From the NCBI RefSeq assembly GCF_026239735.1, contig NZ_JAPIVT010000007.1, positions 124,001 through 188,000 of the forward strand: DNA of 64,000 bases, read 5' to 3'. The position numbers and the translations under genes are program-made. Shown here one piece after another: positions 23,749 through 32,366 of this stretch. The stretch comes from Pedobacter sp. MC2016-05 (lineage in GTDB: Bacteria > Bacteroidota > Bacteroidia > Sphingobacteriales > Sphingobacteriaceae). How positions within the stretch are numbered: position 1 is the first letter of the stretch; each line of letters begins with the position of its first letter. The notes beneath the pieces were generated by a model. That model had not been told where the DNA came from and searched no databases. It saw only the letters and a list, made by a program, of their open reading frames with translations.

Positions 23749-23781
23749 GCGCCCGATACATTAAGTGTTGGGCGCTTTTTT
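23749..23781 (+). terminator. Rho-independent terminator of the YceI gene
   Basis: GCGCCC (23749-23754) pairs with GGGCGC (23770-23775), extended by an inner ACA/TGT pairing, followed by TTTTTT (23776-23781). Confidence 0.9.
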
Positions 23782-23829
23782 GTGGTTTCAAATGCAGAAA
23801 TGTACGCCTTTTTTTTGATGATGTTTCTA

Positions 23830-24294
23830 TTAATGGGAAGCGAGTTTATTAATAGATGAAATAATTTTTTTCTCCTGTGCATCTTCCGTTTTTTGTGAAA
23901 TAATATCTTCGATGATGGCAGTTTGTTCACTTTCGTCCAGGCCTTTAAATTTTTGGTAAACATCTGCATCTTTCAGGCAATCTTTTATCTCCTGTCCATT
24001 GGTAAATCTATCATCAGAGGTCTTGATCATGGTAACGGTTACTTCATCGCCGCCACTTTTATTAATCGCTTTCCGAATCGTACCGTTTATCGAAATCCGT
24101 TTATCTTTATTTTTTAACGGAGCTAAATTCATGTCTTTGAATTCGTAACCATCTATGGTGCCTGAAACTTTCATAAAACCCCATCTGCCTCTAATGTCTT
24201 TAGTTCCCGGAATTACTAAATGATAAGTCCAGGCGCCTTTTCCGGGTTCGTGCTGAATCTTAAGTTTCTTATTTTCTAATAATGCTTTCATCAC
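23830..24294 (-). CDS. DUF1905 / YdeI-OmdA domain protein
   Basis: A 154-aa cytoplasmic protein of two small domains. Residues 5-95 match DUF1905 (AWTYHLVIPGTKDIRGRWGF, then VSGTIDGYEFKDMNLAPLKN, and ISINGTIRKAINKSGGDEV), a small beta-barrel. The C-terminal helical part (about 105-154: LKDADVYQKFKGLDESEQTA and on) matches the bacteriocin-protection YdeI/OmpD-associated domain. The biochemical function of this family is not established. The first two codons are both ATG; either may be used. It lies 48 bp downstream of the DUF429 gene on the same strand and may be in one operon with it. Confidence 0.85.
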   Translation of the reverse strand: MMKALLENKKLKIQHEPGKGAWTYHLVIPGTKDIRGRWGFMKVSGTIDGYEFKDMNLAPLKNKDKRISINGTIRKAINKSGGDEVTVTMIKTSDDRFTNGQEIKDCLKDADVYQKFKGLDESEQTAIIEDIISQKTEDAQEKKIISSINKLASH

Positions 24295-24342
24295 ATCAAA
24301 TATCTAAATTGAATCTTAACATTGAATACAATCATACAAAGC

Positions 24343-24990
24343 CTAATTCTGACTATTCAATTTCGGAAGTATAATCACGCCTTCGTCAGTATCGCCAATG
24401 GATTCATATTGTCCGTTTAAATAAAACAATCCGGCGAGTGCGGCGGTAATGGCATCAGCTTCATCGTGACTGATTTTGGTTTTCAGATAGTTTCCCTGTA
24501 GACCCAAACGGCTAATTCCCGCAATTAATTCTGGTAAACCTTTCTGTTTCCGCGTCAGGCCAAGAATATCCTGACATCCGCCGGGGAAAGTTTCTACAAC
24601 ATTAAATCCCAGCTGCCTGAATTTTGAGCTAAGTACAATACCTCTCAGCGTAAGTTTTTGCATACTTTTGATAAGCGGTGGATAGGATCTGATGCCTCGT
24701 TTCAACAGTAACCGTTCACATAATCGGGTTATCCCAAATTCCTGCCGTCCGGGATCCTCATCAAAAACAGAAATTCTTCCTTGTGGCAGAGTTAAAGGTG
24801 CATCTATACAAATCACCTGTGGATTTCTTGCGATAGTTTGCTCAATTAATTCCTTGTCAGATCGGATTCTTTTTGTTTCCACCACGCCATTTTGGAAAAC
24901 TGCCCAGCCTGAAGGTTTTATTTCAGAACCTGTCAGATCAATTCCCACTGTAATACTTCCGGATGATTTTAGGAGTTCAATCGTTTCCAA
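24343..24990 (-). CDS. DUF429 domain protein (RNase H-like fold)
   Basis: A 215-aa cytoplasmic protein. The N-terminal TVGIDLTG (Asp at about 20) and CIDAPLTLP (Asp at about 74) segments, followed by GIRSYPPLIKSMQKLTLRGI and a C-terminal SHDEADAITAALAGLFYL (about 173-190), are the conserved acidic positions of DUF429, predicted to adopt an RNase H-like nuclease fold. No substrate has been assigned to the family as far as I know. It precedes the DUF1905 gene on the same strand and follows the truncated F420-reductase-like gene, whose remaining transcript would run into it. Confidence 0.88.
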   Translation of the reverse strand: METIELLKSSGSITVGIDLTGSEIKPSGWAVFQNGVVETKRIRSDKELIEQTIARNPQVICIDAPLTLPQGRISVFDEDPGRQEFGITRLCERLLLKRGIRSYPPLIKSMQKLTLRGIVLSSKFRQLGFNVVETFPGGCQDILGLTRKQKGLPELIAGISRLGLQGNYLKTKISHDEADAITAALAGLFYLNGQYESIGDTDEGVIILPKLNSQN

Positions 24991-25012
24991 TTCGTTTTGA
25001 TATTAGCTTGAA

Positions 25013-25457
25013 TTACGAAAGGCTGGTGCTCATTTCCAACTCAGTTTTCTTATCCAAATTTAGGATTTTTCTCAAACAAAGCCTGGTTAACCCAACAACT
25101 TCAGGATGAGAAGGATAAGGTTTTATTGCAGAAAGTCCGGCAATCGCTTCTTCTCTTTTCACCGGAGCTTCTTCTCTCACGCCGTCAGCTAAGGCCTGTT
25201 CTAATTCTTCTGAATTAAGTTCTGTGCAATACGCAGGTGTTCCAGGCTGATGTCGCCAGGATTCCGAAAGATTTCCTGCATCAACTGTATCAAAACCCGC
25301 ATCATTAATCAATTCTGCAAGCACTTTTTTTGATGAGGCGTCATCTCCTGCAACTGCCATTGCAATTCTGTCTTTTGTATCGGGTTCTTTTCTGCCATTT
25401 TCCAGTGTTTCCGCCAACAAGTTGTTGAAAGCCTTTACAACAGGTCTACCAAAAGCG
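25013..25457 (-). pseudogene. 3' remnant of an F420-dependent NADP reductase-like gene
   Basis: From about GRPVVKAFNNLL onward the product reads like the second half of coenzyme-F420-type NADP oxidoreductases (MAVAGDDASSKKVLAELIND, then GFDTVDAGNLSESWRHQPG). The N-terminal Rossmann motif (GxGxxG) that should lie upstream is missing, and the frame instead runs into antisense of an HxlR gene remnant at 25458. The frame could be opened by an ATG-like codon at 25516 but the first 20 residues (for example SSSFSSLASA) are then antisense nonsense. I call it a pseudogene created by a deletion. Family name by resemblance only. Confidence 0.8.
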
Positions 25458-25562
25458 CTGGCCAAAGAACTGAAAGAGCTGGAGCAGCACAAATTAATAG
25501 AGCGGATTGTCACCAATGATTATCCCGTAAATATTACCTACAAATGGACGCCTTACGCTTGA
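25458..25562 (+). pseudogene. 3' remnant of an HxlR family regulator gene
   Basis: The frame beginning near 25458 reads LAKELKELEQHKLIERIV, then NDYPVNITYKWTPYA and a TGA at 25560-25562. That is the end of the HxlR winged helix (L-x-x-L-E-x-x-G/K-L-I-x-R, then P-x-x-Y-x-L-T). The N-terminal two-thirds, including the recognition helix, is absent. It abuts head-to-head the truncated F420-reductase-like gene, and HxlR genes often lie divergent to such oxidoreductases. Confidence 0.75.
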
Positions 25563-25627
25563 TGCCTGTAACGGCTCTTTTTAGTTCGCCGTACCGCATC
25601 ACATTTTCGTTGATAAATGATCATTAA

Positions 25628-26020
25628 AGTCCATTTGCCGCTTCTGGTTCTATTATCGAATTGCAACCTGGTGCGCTAAGAGAAATGCATTGGCACCCAA
25701 ATGCAGACGAATGGCAATATTACATATCTGGTCAGGCAGAGATGTCGGTTTTCCTGGCGGAATCTACTGTGGTAACCGAACAATTTAACGCTGGAGATGT
25801 AGGTTATGTGCCAATGGGAGCGGGGCATTATATCAAAAACACAGGAGATACAGTTTGCAAAATCCTCATTGGCTTCAATAGCGGAACCTATCAATCTATT
25901 GATTTAAGCGAGTGGCTGGCTGGAAATCCTAAAGATGTAGTGGTAACTAACTTCGGATTAAAAGACGGTGAAATTGCAAAATTTCCGACTGAAAAAATCT
26001 TTATTCAACCTAAAATATAA
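25628..26020 (+). pseudogene. C-terminal half of an oxalate-decarboxylase-like bicupin
   Basis: The frame opens after a TAA at 25625-25627 with SPFAASGSIIELQPGALREM, i.e. within a cupin domain, and no good start codon lies upstream; only a TTG at 25661 is available. The remaining cupin has the metal ligands HWHPNADEW (two His and a Glu) and GHYIKN (His), then the conserved FNSGTYQSIDLSEWLAGNP tail of oxalate-decarboxylase-type bicupins. The N-terminal cupin that normally precedes it is gone. It could still be a single-domain cupin if TTG 25661 is used, but the breakpoint next to the HxlR scar favours loss of the first half. The next gene starts 27 bp later. Confidence 0.7.
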
Positions 26021-26047
26021 TTTCAAACCTCATTTAAACTATTGATT

Positions 26048-26779
26048 ATGAAAACGACACAAATCAAAATTACAGCCCGCATCAGCTTATTTTTAGTGAT
26101 GCTTTTGGGCTCGGTACAATTTTCTCTGGCTCAAACTTCAGTACCGACTGTAAAGGCCAATACCTCAAAAATTTGGGGTGCTGTAGATGGAATTGCCATC
26201 GAAGGGATGGTTCAAGGTCCTTCTACCGAAGTTACGCCGCTACAAATTGCCTGCGTTTTTGAATATAACGAAGGCGATATTTTCAACTCTCCACCAGCAT
26301 TGCCCGAAGCGGTAAATGGAATGGTGCATCTTGATAAAAGTCTGAATGGTTTGATCACTGAAATCCGTAAGTCAGGCAAATTTGCGGGCCATTCTTTAGA
26401 AACCTTTTTAATTACGCCACCAGCCGGAACTATCGGAGCAAAAAAACTATTGCTAATCGGTTTAGGCGATCGAAATAAATTTACACCCGAGTTAATGAAG
26501 CAAGTGGCTAGCGTAGGTATGGAGGAAGCATTGCGATTAGGAGTTACTCAATATGCATTCGCAAGCGACCTCAAAGATGCGGGAATTGATTCTCCTACAG
26601 CGGAAGTTGCGGGTTATGGTGTAACTGGTGCTGTTAATGCCTACAGAACCCAGGTGTTTTTGAAAACGAAGAAGATGGCAAACTTTAAACCGATTCAAAA
26701 AATAACGTTATTGGCTGGCCCAGCTTACTTTACAACTGCTGGAGAAGGTATTAGCCAGGCCATTACAGCTTTAAAATAA
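26048..26779 (+). CDS. Secreted M17 aminopeptidase N-terminal-domain protein without catalytic domain
   Basis: A 243-aa exported protein from ATG 26048 (a TTG two codons upstream is less likely). The signal peptide ends SLAQ at about residue 29. The rest (residues 40-240) resembles the N-terminal, macro-like domain of M17 leucyl aminopeptidases: FEYNEGDIF, GLITEIRKSGKFAGHSLETF, KLLLIGLGDRNKFTPELMKQ. The catalytic C-terminal metal-binding domain is absent and the frame ends cleanly, so this looks like a stand-alone domain protein rather than a truncation. Its role is unknown. It probably shared a transcript with the bicupin gene upstream. Confidence 0.8.
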   Translation: MKTTQIKITARISLFLVMLLGSVQFSLAQTSVPTVKANTSKIWGAVDGIAIEGMVQGPSTEVTPLQIACVFEYNEGDIFNSPPALPEAVNGMVHLDKSLNGLITEIRKSGKFAGHSLETFLITPPAGTIGAKKLLLIGLGDRNKFTPELMKQVASVGMEEALRLGVTQYAFASDLKDAGIDSPTAEVAGYGVTGAVNAYRTQVFLKTKKMANFKPIQKITLLAGPAYFTTAGEGISQAITALK

Positions 26780-26810
26780 TTGAGAGTCGGTTATAAAGTT
26801 AAATTCTAAA

Positions 26811-27559
26811 ATGCAACAGCCAATGGTTTCTTCAGTTAATAGCTCCTTACTGCCGGCACAGATAGCCTTACAAGAAAAGTTAGCCATATGCCTGGCTGTA
26901 GTTGCCGGATTTGTTGATGCAACGGGACTGATTAAGTGGAAAACTTACGTATCGTTATGAGTGGAAATACCACGCAGTTAGGATCAGCGATTTCTTCGGA
27001 TCAATTCGGAACGATGATCATATCGCTTACTGTTATCGGCTGTTTTGTATGCGGCATTTACTTGGGAACCTGCTTATCATTATCGAAACTTAACAAAACG
27101 AAAGCTTTAACATTTTATCTCGTTTCTGGAATGTTAATCGTTTACACCGCGGCCGCCAATATTTTTGCGATACCAGCTATTCCATCTGTTGCCATTATTG
27201 GATTTGCGATGGGATTAATGAACACAATCGTAACCACCGTTGGCAACCAGAATGTGAATACCGATTTTGTAACTGGGACATTGAATAGTCTCGCCAGGAA
27301 TACGGCAATGCTTACCATGAGCAATGACGAATTAGAAAATACAAAGTATAAATCAAACGCCACACACCTTTTACTGGTTTGGCTTGGCTTTTTATCCGGT
27401 GCATTTATGGCGCATTATGCCTTAATTATTTTTGGTGCCTGGATCTTGCTATTGCCTGCATCGGTATTGCTTATTTGCTCACTGTTTTATAAACCAACCG
27501 CAATTAATCCCGGTGCTGATGGAATTCTGGAAACTTTAGAAACCCTTAAAACTAAATAA
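26811..27559 (+). pseudogene. DUF1275 (YoaK-like) membrane protein gene with a frameshift
   Basis: ATG 26811 opens a frame reading LAICLAVVAGFVDATGLIKW, then KTYVSL and TGA at 26958. The rest of the protein continues in another frame from about 26957 as MSGNTTQLGSAISSDQFGTM and four to five further membrane helices to 27559. Joined, they give about 250 aa with the DUF1275 signature (FVDATG...FMSGNTTQ). A single missing T at about 26955-26956 explains the break. Either a recent inactivation or a sequencing error. Its stop overlaps the ATG of the DsbA-like gene by one base, so the two form an operon. Confidence 0.85.
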
Positions 27560-28077
27560 TGATGTCACTAAAACCAATCGTCAGCAATGCTGACCATGCA
27601 CAAGGCAATATGGATGCAGACCTTGTTATTGTAGAATATGGCGATTATCAATGTCCATACTGCGGAGCAGCGTATCCTATCCTTAAAAAATTAATGAGTC
27701 AATTTGGAGATCAAATCAAATTTGTGTTCAGGAATTTTCCACTTTCAGAAATGCATCAATATGCCAGAGCTGCGGCGCTGGCTGCAGAAGCCGCTGGTTT
27801 GCAAGGTAAATTTTGGGAGATGCATGATGCTATTTACGTAAACCAGCGAGCGCTAAACGAAATGTTACTGATGAAGCTAGCTGAAAAATTAAAACTCAAC
27901 ATTTCTCAATTTGAGGAAGACATACAAAGTCAAAAGGTGGGAGAAAAAGTCGATTCAGACTTTGAAAGCGGGGTGATGAGCGGCGTAAATGGTACCCCAT
28001 CGTTTTACGTAAACGGAAAAAAATTCGATGGTGGTGCAGAAGATTTACTGCAACTGATTAGCGCCGAAGAAGAATAG
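27559..28077 (+). CDS. DsbA family thioredoxin-fold oxidoreductase
   Basis: A 172-aa protein with a thioredoxin fold and inserted helical domain. The active site is CPYC (Cys32, Cys35) in EYGDYQCPYCGAAYPILKKL; the cis-proline loop is in NGTPSFYVNGK (about 150-160). There is no signal peptide, so it is predicted to be cytoplasmic, unlike classical DsbA. It resembles the DsbA/FrnE-type domain found alone or fused to NhaA antiporters in Bacteroidota. ATG 27559 overlaps the stop of the DUF1275 gene; a second ATG at 27562 is possible. Expected activity: thiol-disulfide exchange on an unknown partner. Confidence 0.9.
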   Translation: MMSLKPIVSNADHAQGNMDADLVIVEYGDYQCPYCGAAYPILKKLMSQFGDQIKFVFRNFPLSEMHQYARAAALAAEAAGLQGKFWEMHDAIYVNQRALNEMLLMKLAEKLKLNISQFEEDIQSQKVGEKVDSDFESGVMSGVNGTPSFYVNGKKFDGGAEDLLQLISAEEE

Positions 28078-28232
28078 CATTGGTACAACAGCTGCGATAT
28101 TTAAAATTAATGCCGAAAGCGATGGATTTTTATCATAGATCAATTTGATCTGAAATTCTCAAAGCTACATTTGTACTAGAAGTAATTAAAAAACCCTATA
28201 AATATTGATCATAAACTTAAAACTTAGAAACC

Positions 28233-29054
28233 ATGAGTACACTAAAATTAAAAGACGGAACAGAGATTTTTTACAAAGACCAAGGTAAAGGACAAACTTT
28301 AATGTTTCACCACGGATGGCCGCTATCATCAGATGATTGGGATGCGCAAGTGATATTTTTCTTACAGAAAGGTTATCGCGTAGTCACTCACGACAGGAGA
28401 GGACATGGTCGCTCTAGTCAGGATATTTATGGCCATACCATCGAGCAATACGCGTCTGATGCAGCTGAACTGGTAGCGTTTCTTGATCTGAAAGATGTGA
28501 TCCACATCGGGCACTCAACAGGCGGCGGCGAAGTGATTCGCTATGTGAACAAATATGCCAATGGCAGAGCCAAAAAAGCAGTTTTAATCAGTGCAGTTTC
28601 ACCAATAATGGTAGCTAACGATAGCAATCCTGATGGAGTTCCGATATCGGTTTTTGACGGTATCAGAGAACAGACTTTGAACAACAGACAGCAATTTTAT
28701 ATCGATTTGACTTTTCCTTTTTACGGCTATAACCGAGAAGGTGCTAATGTGAAAGAAGGCGTACAGAGAAACTGGTGGAAACAAGGCATGATGGGCGGAA
28801 TTGTGGCGCACTATGAAGGAATCAAAGCATTTTCTGAAACCGATTTCAGAGAAGATTTAAAAGCAGTGGATATTCCTGTGTTGGTTTTGCATGGCGAAGA
28901 TGATCAGATTGTACCTTATCAAAATGCCGCTTTAAAATCAATTAAATTATTGAAAAACGGTACCATAAAAACGTATCCTGGTTTCCCTCATGGAATGCCA
29001 ACAACTGAAGCAGCGACAATAAATAAAGATCTTTTGGAGTTTATTGAAGCATAG
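28233..29054 (+). CDS. Alpha/beta hydrolase of the non-haem chloroperoxidase type
   Basis: A 273-aa cytoplasmic hydrolase. The oxyanion segment HHGWPLSSDDWDAQ (about 29-42), THDRRGHGRS (about 52-61), nucleophile elbow GHSTGG with Ser95, the late Asp in LVLHGEDDQIVPY (about 222-234) and a His in FPHGMP (about 251-256) match cofactor-free perhydrolases/chloroperoxidases. These enzymes make peracids from carboxylic acids and peroxide in vitro; the physiological role is usually esterase-like. A strong terminator follows at 29098 and the gene appears monocistronic. Confidence 0.92.
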   Translation: MSTLKLKDGTEIFYKDQGKGQTLMFHHGWPLSSDDWDAQVIFFLQKGYRVVTHDRRGHGRSSQDIYGHTIEQYASDAAELVAFLDLKDVIHIGHSTGGGEVIRYVNKYANGRAKKAVLISAVSPIMVANDSNPDGVPISVFDGIREQTLNNRQQFYIDLTFPFYGYNREGANVKEGVQRNWWKQGMMGGIVAHYEGIKAFSETDFREDLKAVDIPVLVLHGEDDQIVPYQNAALKSIKLLKNGTIKTYPGFPHGMPTTEAATINKDLLEFIEA

Positions 29055-29097
29055 TCACAAAATTTTGGTAACTTCATTACCAATTACTTATATAAAA

Positions 29098-29127
29098 ATA
29101 AAGCCTTTCATTTCTGAAAGGCTTTAT
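29098..29127. terminator. Terminator after the chloroperoxidase-type gene
   Basis: ATAAAGCCTTTCA (29098-29110) pairs perfectly with TGAAAGGCTTTAT (29115-29127) around a TTTC loop. The stem is strong though the T-run afterwards is short. Confidence 0.8.
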
Positions 29128-29496
29128 CTGAAACAAACCATATTATAGATGGTATGGTTTGCAATCTATCTTTCTATCCTATCCAGGCATAGATCGTCCC
29201 GTGTTAAACTAGATGCTCCTAATTTGACATTGTAAATTTACCTATTGTAGCTATTGCGGTATATAGCCCTTTACTACCATTCTTATTTAGTTTTTTTCTC
29301 TATCAGATTGATATGTCTTTGATAAATTCATTGCCGAATTTCAATTAAGAAACTACTCATAAGTAGCAAATCAGCCTTTAGCGAGCTGCAGACACTGGCT
29401 TTCATTCCAAAATTCAGTTTGTAAATAGCTATTCCAGTTTTCGATAGCCTCTAAGAATTTTATCCATTTTCAGATTTAATTAATTAGCAAAACTTA
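29128..29496. other. Intergenic region with a second hairpin, no gene seen
   Basis: AAACCATA (29135-29142) pairs with TATGGTTT (29153-29160) just after the terminator. From there to 29496 I find no coding frame and no motif that I can name. The promoter of the DUF892-catalase pair is expected here. Confidence 0.4.
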
Positions 29497-30099
29497 ATGG
29501 TAAAATCTATGGTTGTAAAAGAAAGCAACCCTACAGAACATACCATGAAAACAAAAGACACAGGAAGCGATCCAAAATTCGCATCTAAAACAACTGTTGA
29601 CGATTCTCCGGCCTTAAACGATTTATTTAAGGATTCAATTGCAGATTTATATTGGGCAGAAAACCATCTGGTTAAGGCCTTGCCAAAAATGATTTCGGCA
29701 GCTACAGCAGATTCGCTTAAGAAAGCGATCACCTCTCATCTAGAAGAAACTAAAACACATGTAAAAAGACTAGAGCAGGTTTTTGAGCTGATGGGCGAAA
29801 AGGCTATCGCCAAGAAATGCGACGCCATGGAAGGTTTAACAAAAGAAGCGGAAGGAATTGTTGAAGAAACGCCACCTGGAACTGCAACAAGAGATGTGGG
29901 TATTATTCTCGCTTCGCAGAAAGTAGAGCATTATGAAATTGCCAGTTATGGCGGCCTTCATCAATTGGCCATTACTTTGGGTTTAACAGATGTTGCTGAT
30001 GTATTGGCGCAAACGCTTGAAGAGGAAAAGTTAGCGGATACAAAACTAACTGATATTGCAGAAAACGAAATCAATTACAACGCGGCTGAGGAGGCATAA
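29497..30099 (+). CDS. DUF892 (YciF-like) ferritin-like protein
   Basis: A 200-aa helical protein of the DUF892 family. A variable N-terminus (about 40 residues) is followed by the four-helix ferritin-like bundle: LNDLFKDSIADLYWAENHLV (about 41-60) carries one Glu ligand, then HLEETKTHVKRLEQVFELMG (about 83-102) with Glu and His, and HYEIASYGGLHQLAITLGL (about 148-166). Ligand spacing resembles di-iron sites. ATG 29497 is used here; ATG 29545 is an equally plausible start. YciF-like proteins are induced by stress and are often near catalases. Here the large catalase begins 11 bp downstream, so the pair is an operon for peroxide defence. Confidence 0.9.
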   Translation: MVKSMVVKESNPTEHTMKTKDTGSDPKFASKTTVDDSPALNDLFKDSIADLYWAENHLVKALPKMISAATADSLKKAITSHLEETKTHVKRLEQVFELMGEKAIAKKCDAMEGLTKEAEGIVEETPPGTATRDVGIILASQKVEHYEIASYGGLHQLAITLGLTDVADVLAQTLEEEKLADTKLTDIAENEINYNAAEEA

Positions 30100-30110
30100 A
30101 GATTAAAAAT

Positions 30111-32303
30111 ATGGCTAAGAAAAATGCTGAAAATAATCCAGCGCCTGCACAGCAGGAAAATGATAAAACCAATAAACTAGAGGCTTTTGTGGCCGATTCG
30201 ACTGGTCAAAAGCTCACCACCAACCACGGCGTTAAAATTAATGACGACCAAAATTCACTAAAGGCAGGAGATAGAGGAGCCACACTTCTCGAAGATTTCA
30301 TCCTTCGGGAAAAGATTACTCATTTCGATCACGAGAGAATTCCGGAACGTGTTGTACACGCTCGGGGATCAGCAGCACACGGTGTATTTAAGGTGTACGA
30401 AGATATGTCTGAACTTACCCGTGCCGCTTTTTTATGCGATCCTGGTGCTGAAACCCCGGTTTTTGTTCGGTTTTCTACCGTAGCAGGTTCGAGAGGATCG
30501 ACAGATCTTGCAAGGGACGTACGCGGATTTGCCGTGAAATTTTATACCCAGGAAGGCAATTTTGACCTTGTGGGAAATAATATGCCGGTATTTTTTATTC
30601 AGGATGCTGTTAAGTTTCCAGACTTGATACATGCTGTTAAGCCAGAGCCAGATAACGAAATGCCTCAGGCAGCTTCTGCTCACGATACTTTTTGGGATTT
30701 TATTTCACAGCTACCGGAGTCTGCGCACATGATTATGTGGGCAATGAGCGATAGGGCGTTGCCAAGAAGTTACCGGATGATGGAAGGTTTTGGTGTGCAT
30801 ACTTTTCGTTTCGTAAATGCAGAAGGCGTTTCCAACTTTGTTAAATTCCATTGGAAACCTTTATTGGGAGTTCATGCCGTAGCTTGGGATGAAGCCCAGA
30901 ACATTTCAGGTAAAGATCCGGATTTTCACAGAAGAGATTTATGGGATGCCATCGAAGCAGGTGCATTTCCTGAGTGGGAATTAGGCGTTCAAATTGTTCC
31001 AGAGGCTGATGAATTTAAGTTCGAATTTGACATTCTTGATCCAACGAAAATTATCCCGGAAGAGCTGGTTCCTGTTCAAAGAATTGGAAAAATGACCTTA
31101 AATCGGAACCCGGATAACTTCTTTGCAGAAACAGAACAGGTGGCCTTCCATGTTGGTCATGTAGTGCCTGGGATAGATTTTACCAATGATCCATTATTGC
31201 AAGGCAGGTTGTTTTCATACACTGATACGCAACTTATTCGTTTAGGTGGACCAAATTTTCACGAAATTCCAATTAACCGTCCGGTAGTTCCGGTGCACAA
31301 CAATCAACGAGATGGTTATATGCGCCAAACGATAAACCGCGGCAAAACAAGTTACGGTCCGAACGGTATCGCCAATCAAGATCCTCAGCAAGTAAAAGCT
31401 GCTGATGGTGGTTTCGTGAGTTATAACGAACGAATCGATGCCAAGAAAATCCGGGCGAGAAGCAGAAGCTTCTTTGATCATTTCTCGCAAGCAAGATTGT
31501 TTTTTAATTCGCAAAGTGATCCAGAGAAAAACCACATTATCGATGCGCTAAGTTTTGAGCTTGGTAAGGTTAAAGCGGTAGAAATTCGTGAGCGTATGCT
31601 GGCCGTTTTGGCGCAAATTGATAAAGGCTTAGCTGCGGAAGTTGCTTATGGACTAGGATTGCATATTCCAGAAATTGCTTTGGAAGATCTAAATAACAGT
31701 ATTCCAGCAGATGCTGATCGAGCAGATTATGCTTCTGAAAATCCGGAAGGAAATTTGGCAAAATCTGATGCATTGAGTATGGTCGGAACAGTGAAGGACA
31801 CCATTAAAACAAGAAAGATCGCAATTCTGGCAGCGGATGGTGTAGATGAAAAGGCATTAAGTACCGTTAAAACTGCTTTGTTAGCAGGAGGAGCTGTAGT
31901 ACACATCATTGCTCCAAAATTAGGAGAAATCATTTCTAAAGGAGATCAAAAAATTGTACCTGATGAAAGTTTCCTTACAGCAGCTTCGGTATTGTATGAT
32001 GCGGTTTATGTTCCTGGTGGTGCGAACAGTGTAGCCACTTTAGAAGCAGAAGCTAACGCCGTACATTTTTTAAACGAAGCGTTTAAGCATTGCAAGGCCA
32101 TTGCCGCAGGTGATGAAGCCATACAGGTGTTAGAATCTACTTATTTCCATAAGAAGTTACCGGCTGAATATTCGAAAGAAACAGTGTTGAGAGAAGGGGT
32201 GATAGTTTCGGGAGATGTGAAAGAACTAACAAGCACATTTATTGAAATGATTGCCCTACATCGCTTTTGGGAACGTGAGAATCCACGGAAAATTCCAGCA
32301 TAA
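30111..32303 (+). CDS. katE: Large-subunit catalase (HPII/KatE type)
   Basis: A 730-aa clade-2 catalase converting hydrogen peroxide to water and oxygen. The catalytic His is in [11 protein letters not shown] (His83), the distal Asn in VGNNMP (about 156) and the proximal haem Tyr in [12 protein letters not shown] (about 370). The core ends at about 560 and is followed by a C-terminal DJ-1/PfpI-like flavodoxin domain (about 565-725: [20 protein letters not shown], then [10 protein letters not shown]), the feature separating large from small catalases. It lies 11 bp after the DUF892 gene and ends at a strong terminator. Confidence 0.97.
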   Translation: MAKKNAENNPAPAQQENDKTNKLEAFVADSTGQKLTTNHGVKINDDQNSLKAGDRGATLLEDFILREKITHFDHERIPERVVHARGSAAHGVFKVYEDMSELTRAAFLCDPGAETPVFVRFSTVAGSRGSTDLARDVRGFAVKFYTQEGNFDLVGNNMPVFFIQDAVKFPDLIHAVKPEPDNEMPQAASAHDTFWDFISQLPESAHMIMWAMSDRALPRSYRMMEGFGVHTFRFVNAEGVSNFVKFHWKPLLGVHAVAWDEAQNISGKDPDFHRRDLWDAIEAGAFPEWELGVQIVPEADEFKFEFDILDPTKIIPEELVPVQRIGKMTLNRNPDNFFAETEQVAFHVGHVVPGIDFTNDPLLQGRLFSYTDTQLIRLGGPNFHEIPINRPVVPVHNNQRDGYMRQTINRGKTSYGPNGIANQDPQQVKAADGGFVSYNERIDAKKIRARSRSFFDHFSQARLFFNSQSDPEKNHIIDALSFELGKVKAVEIRERMLAVLAQIDKGLAAEVAYGLGLHIPEIALEDLNNSIPADADRADYASENPEGNLAKSDALSMVGTVKDTIKTRKIAILAADGVDEKALSTVKTALLAGGAVVHIIAPKLGEIISKGDQKIVPDESFLTAASVLYDAVYVPGGANSVATLEAEANAVHFLNEAFKHCKAIAAGDEAIQVLESTYFHKKLPAEYSKETVLREGVIVSGDVKELTSTFIEMIALHRFWERENPRKIPA

Positions 32304-32315
32304 TTATAAAAAAAA

Positions 32316-32339
32316 GGCGCCATTTGGCGCCATTTTTTT
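32316..32339 (+). terminator. Rho-independent terminator of the catalase operon
   Basis: GGCGCCA (32316-32322) pairs with TGGCGCC (32325-32331) around TT, followed by ATTTTTTT to 32339. An A-run lies before it, so it could also serve the convergent ankyrin gene. Confidence 0.92.
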
Positions 32340-32366
32340 GTTTTAAGGTTTTGTAAATAGTTAATG

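Noticed and set aside
25616..25625. AATGATCATT palindrome upstream of the cupin fragment
   Set aside because: Ten AT-rich bases with a common GATC core inside a deletion scar; no second copy near a promoter.
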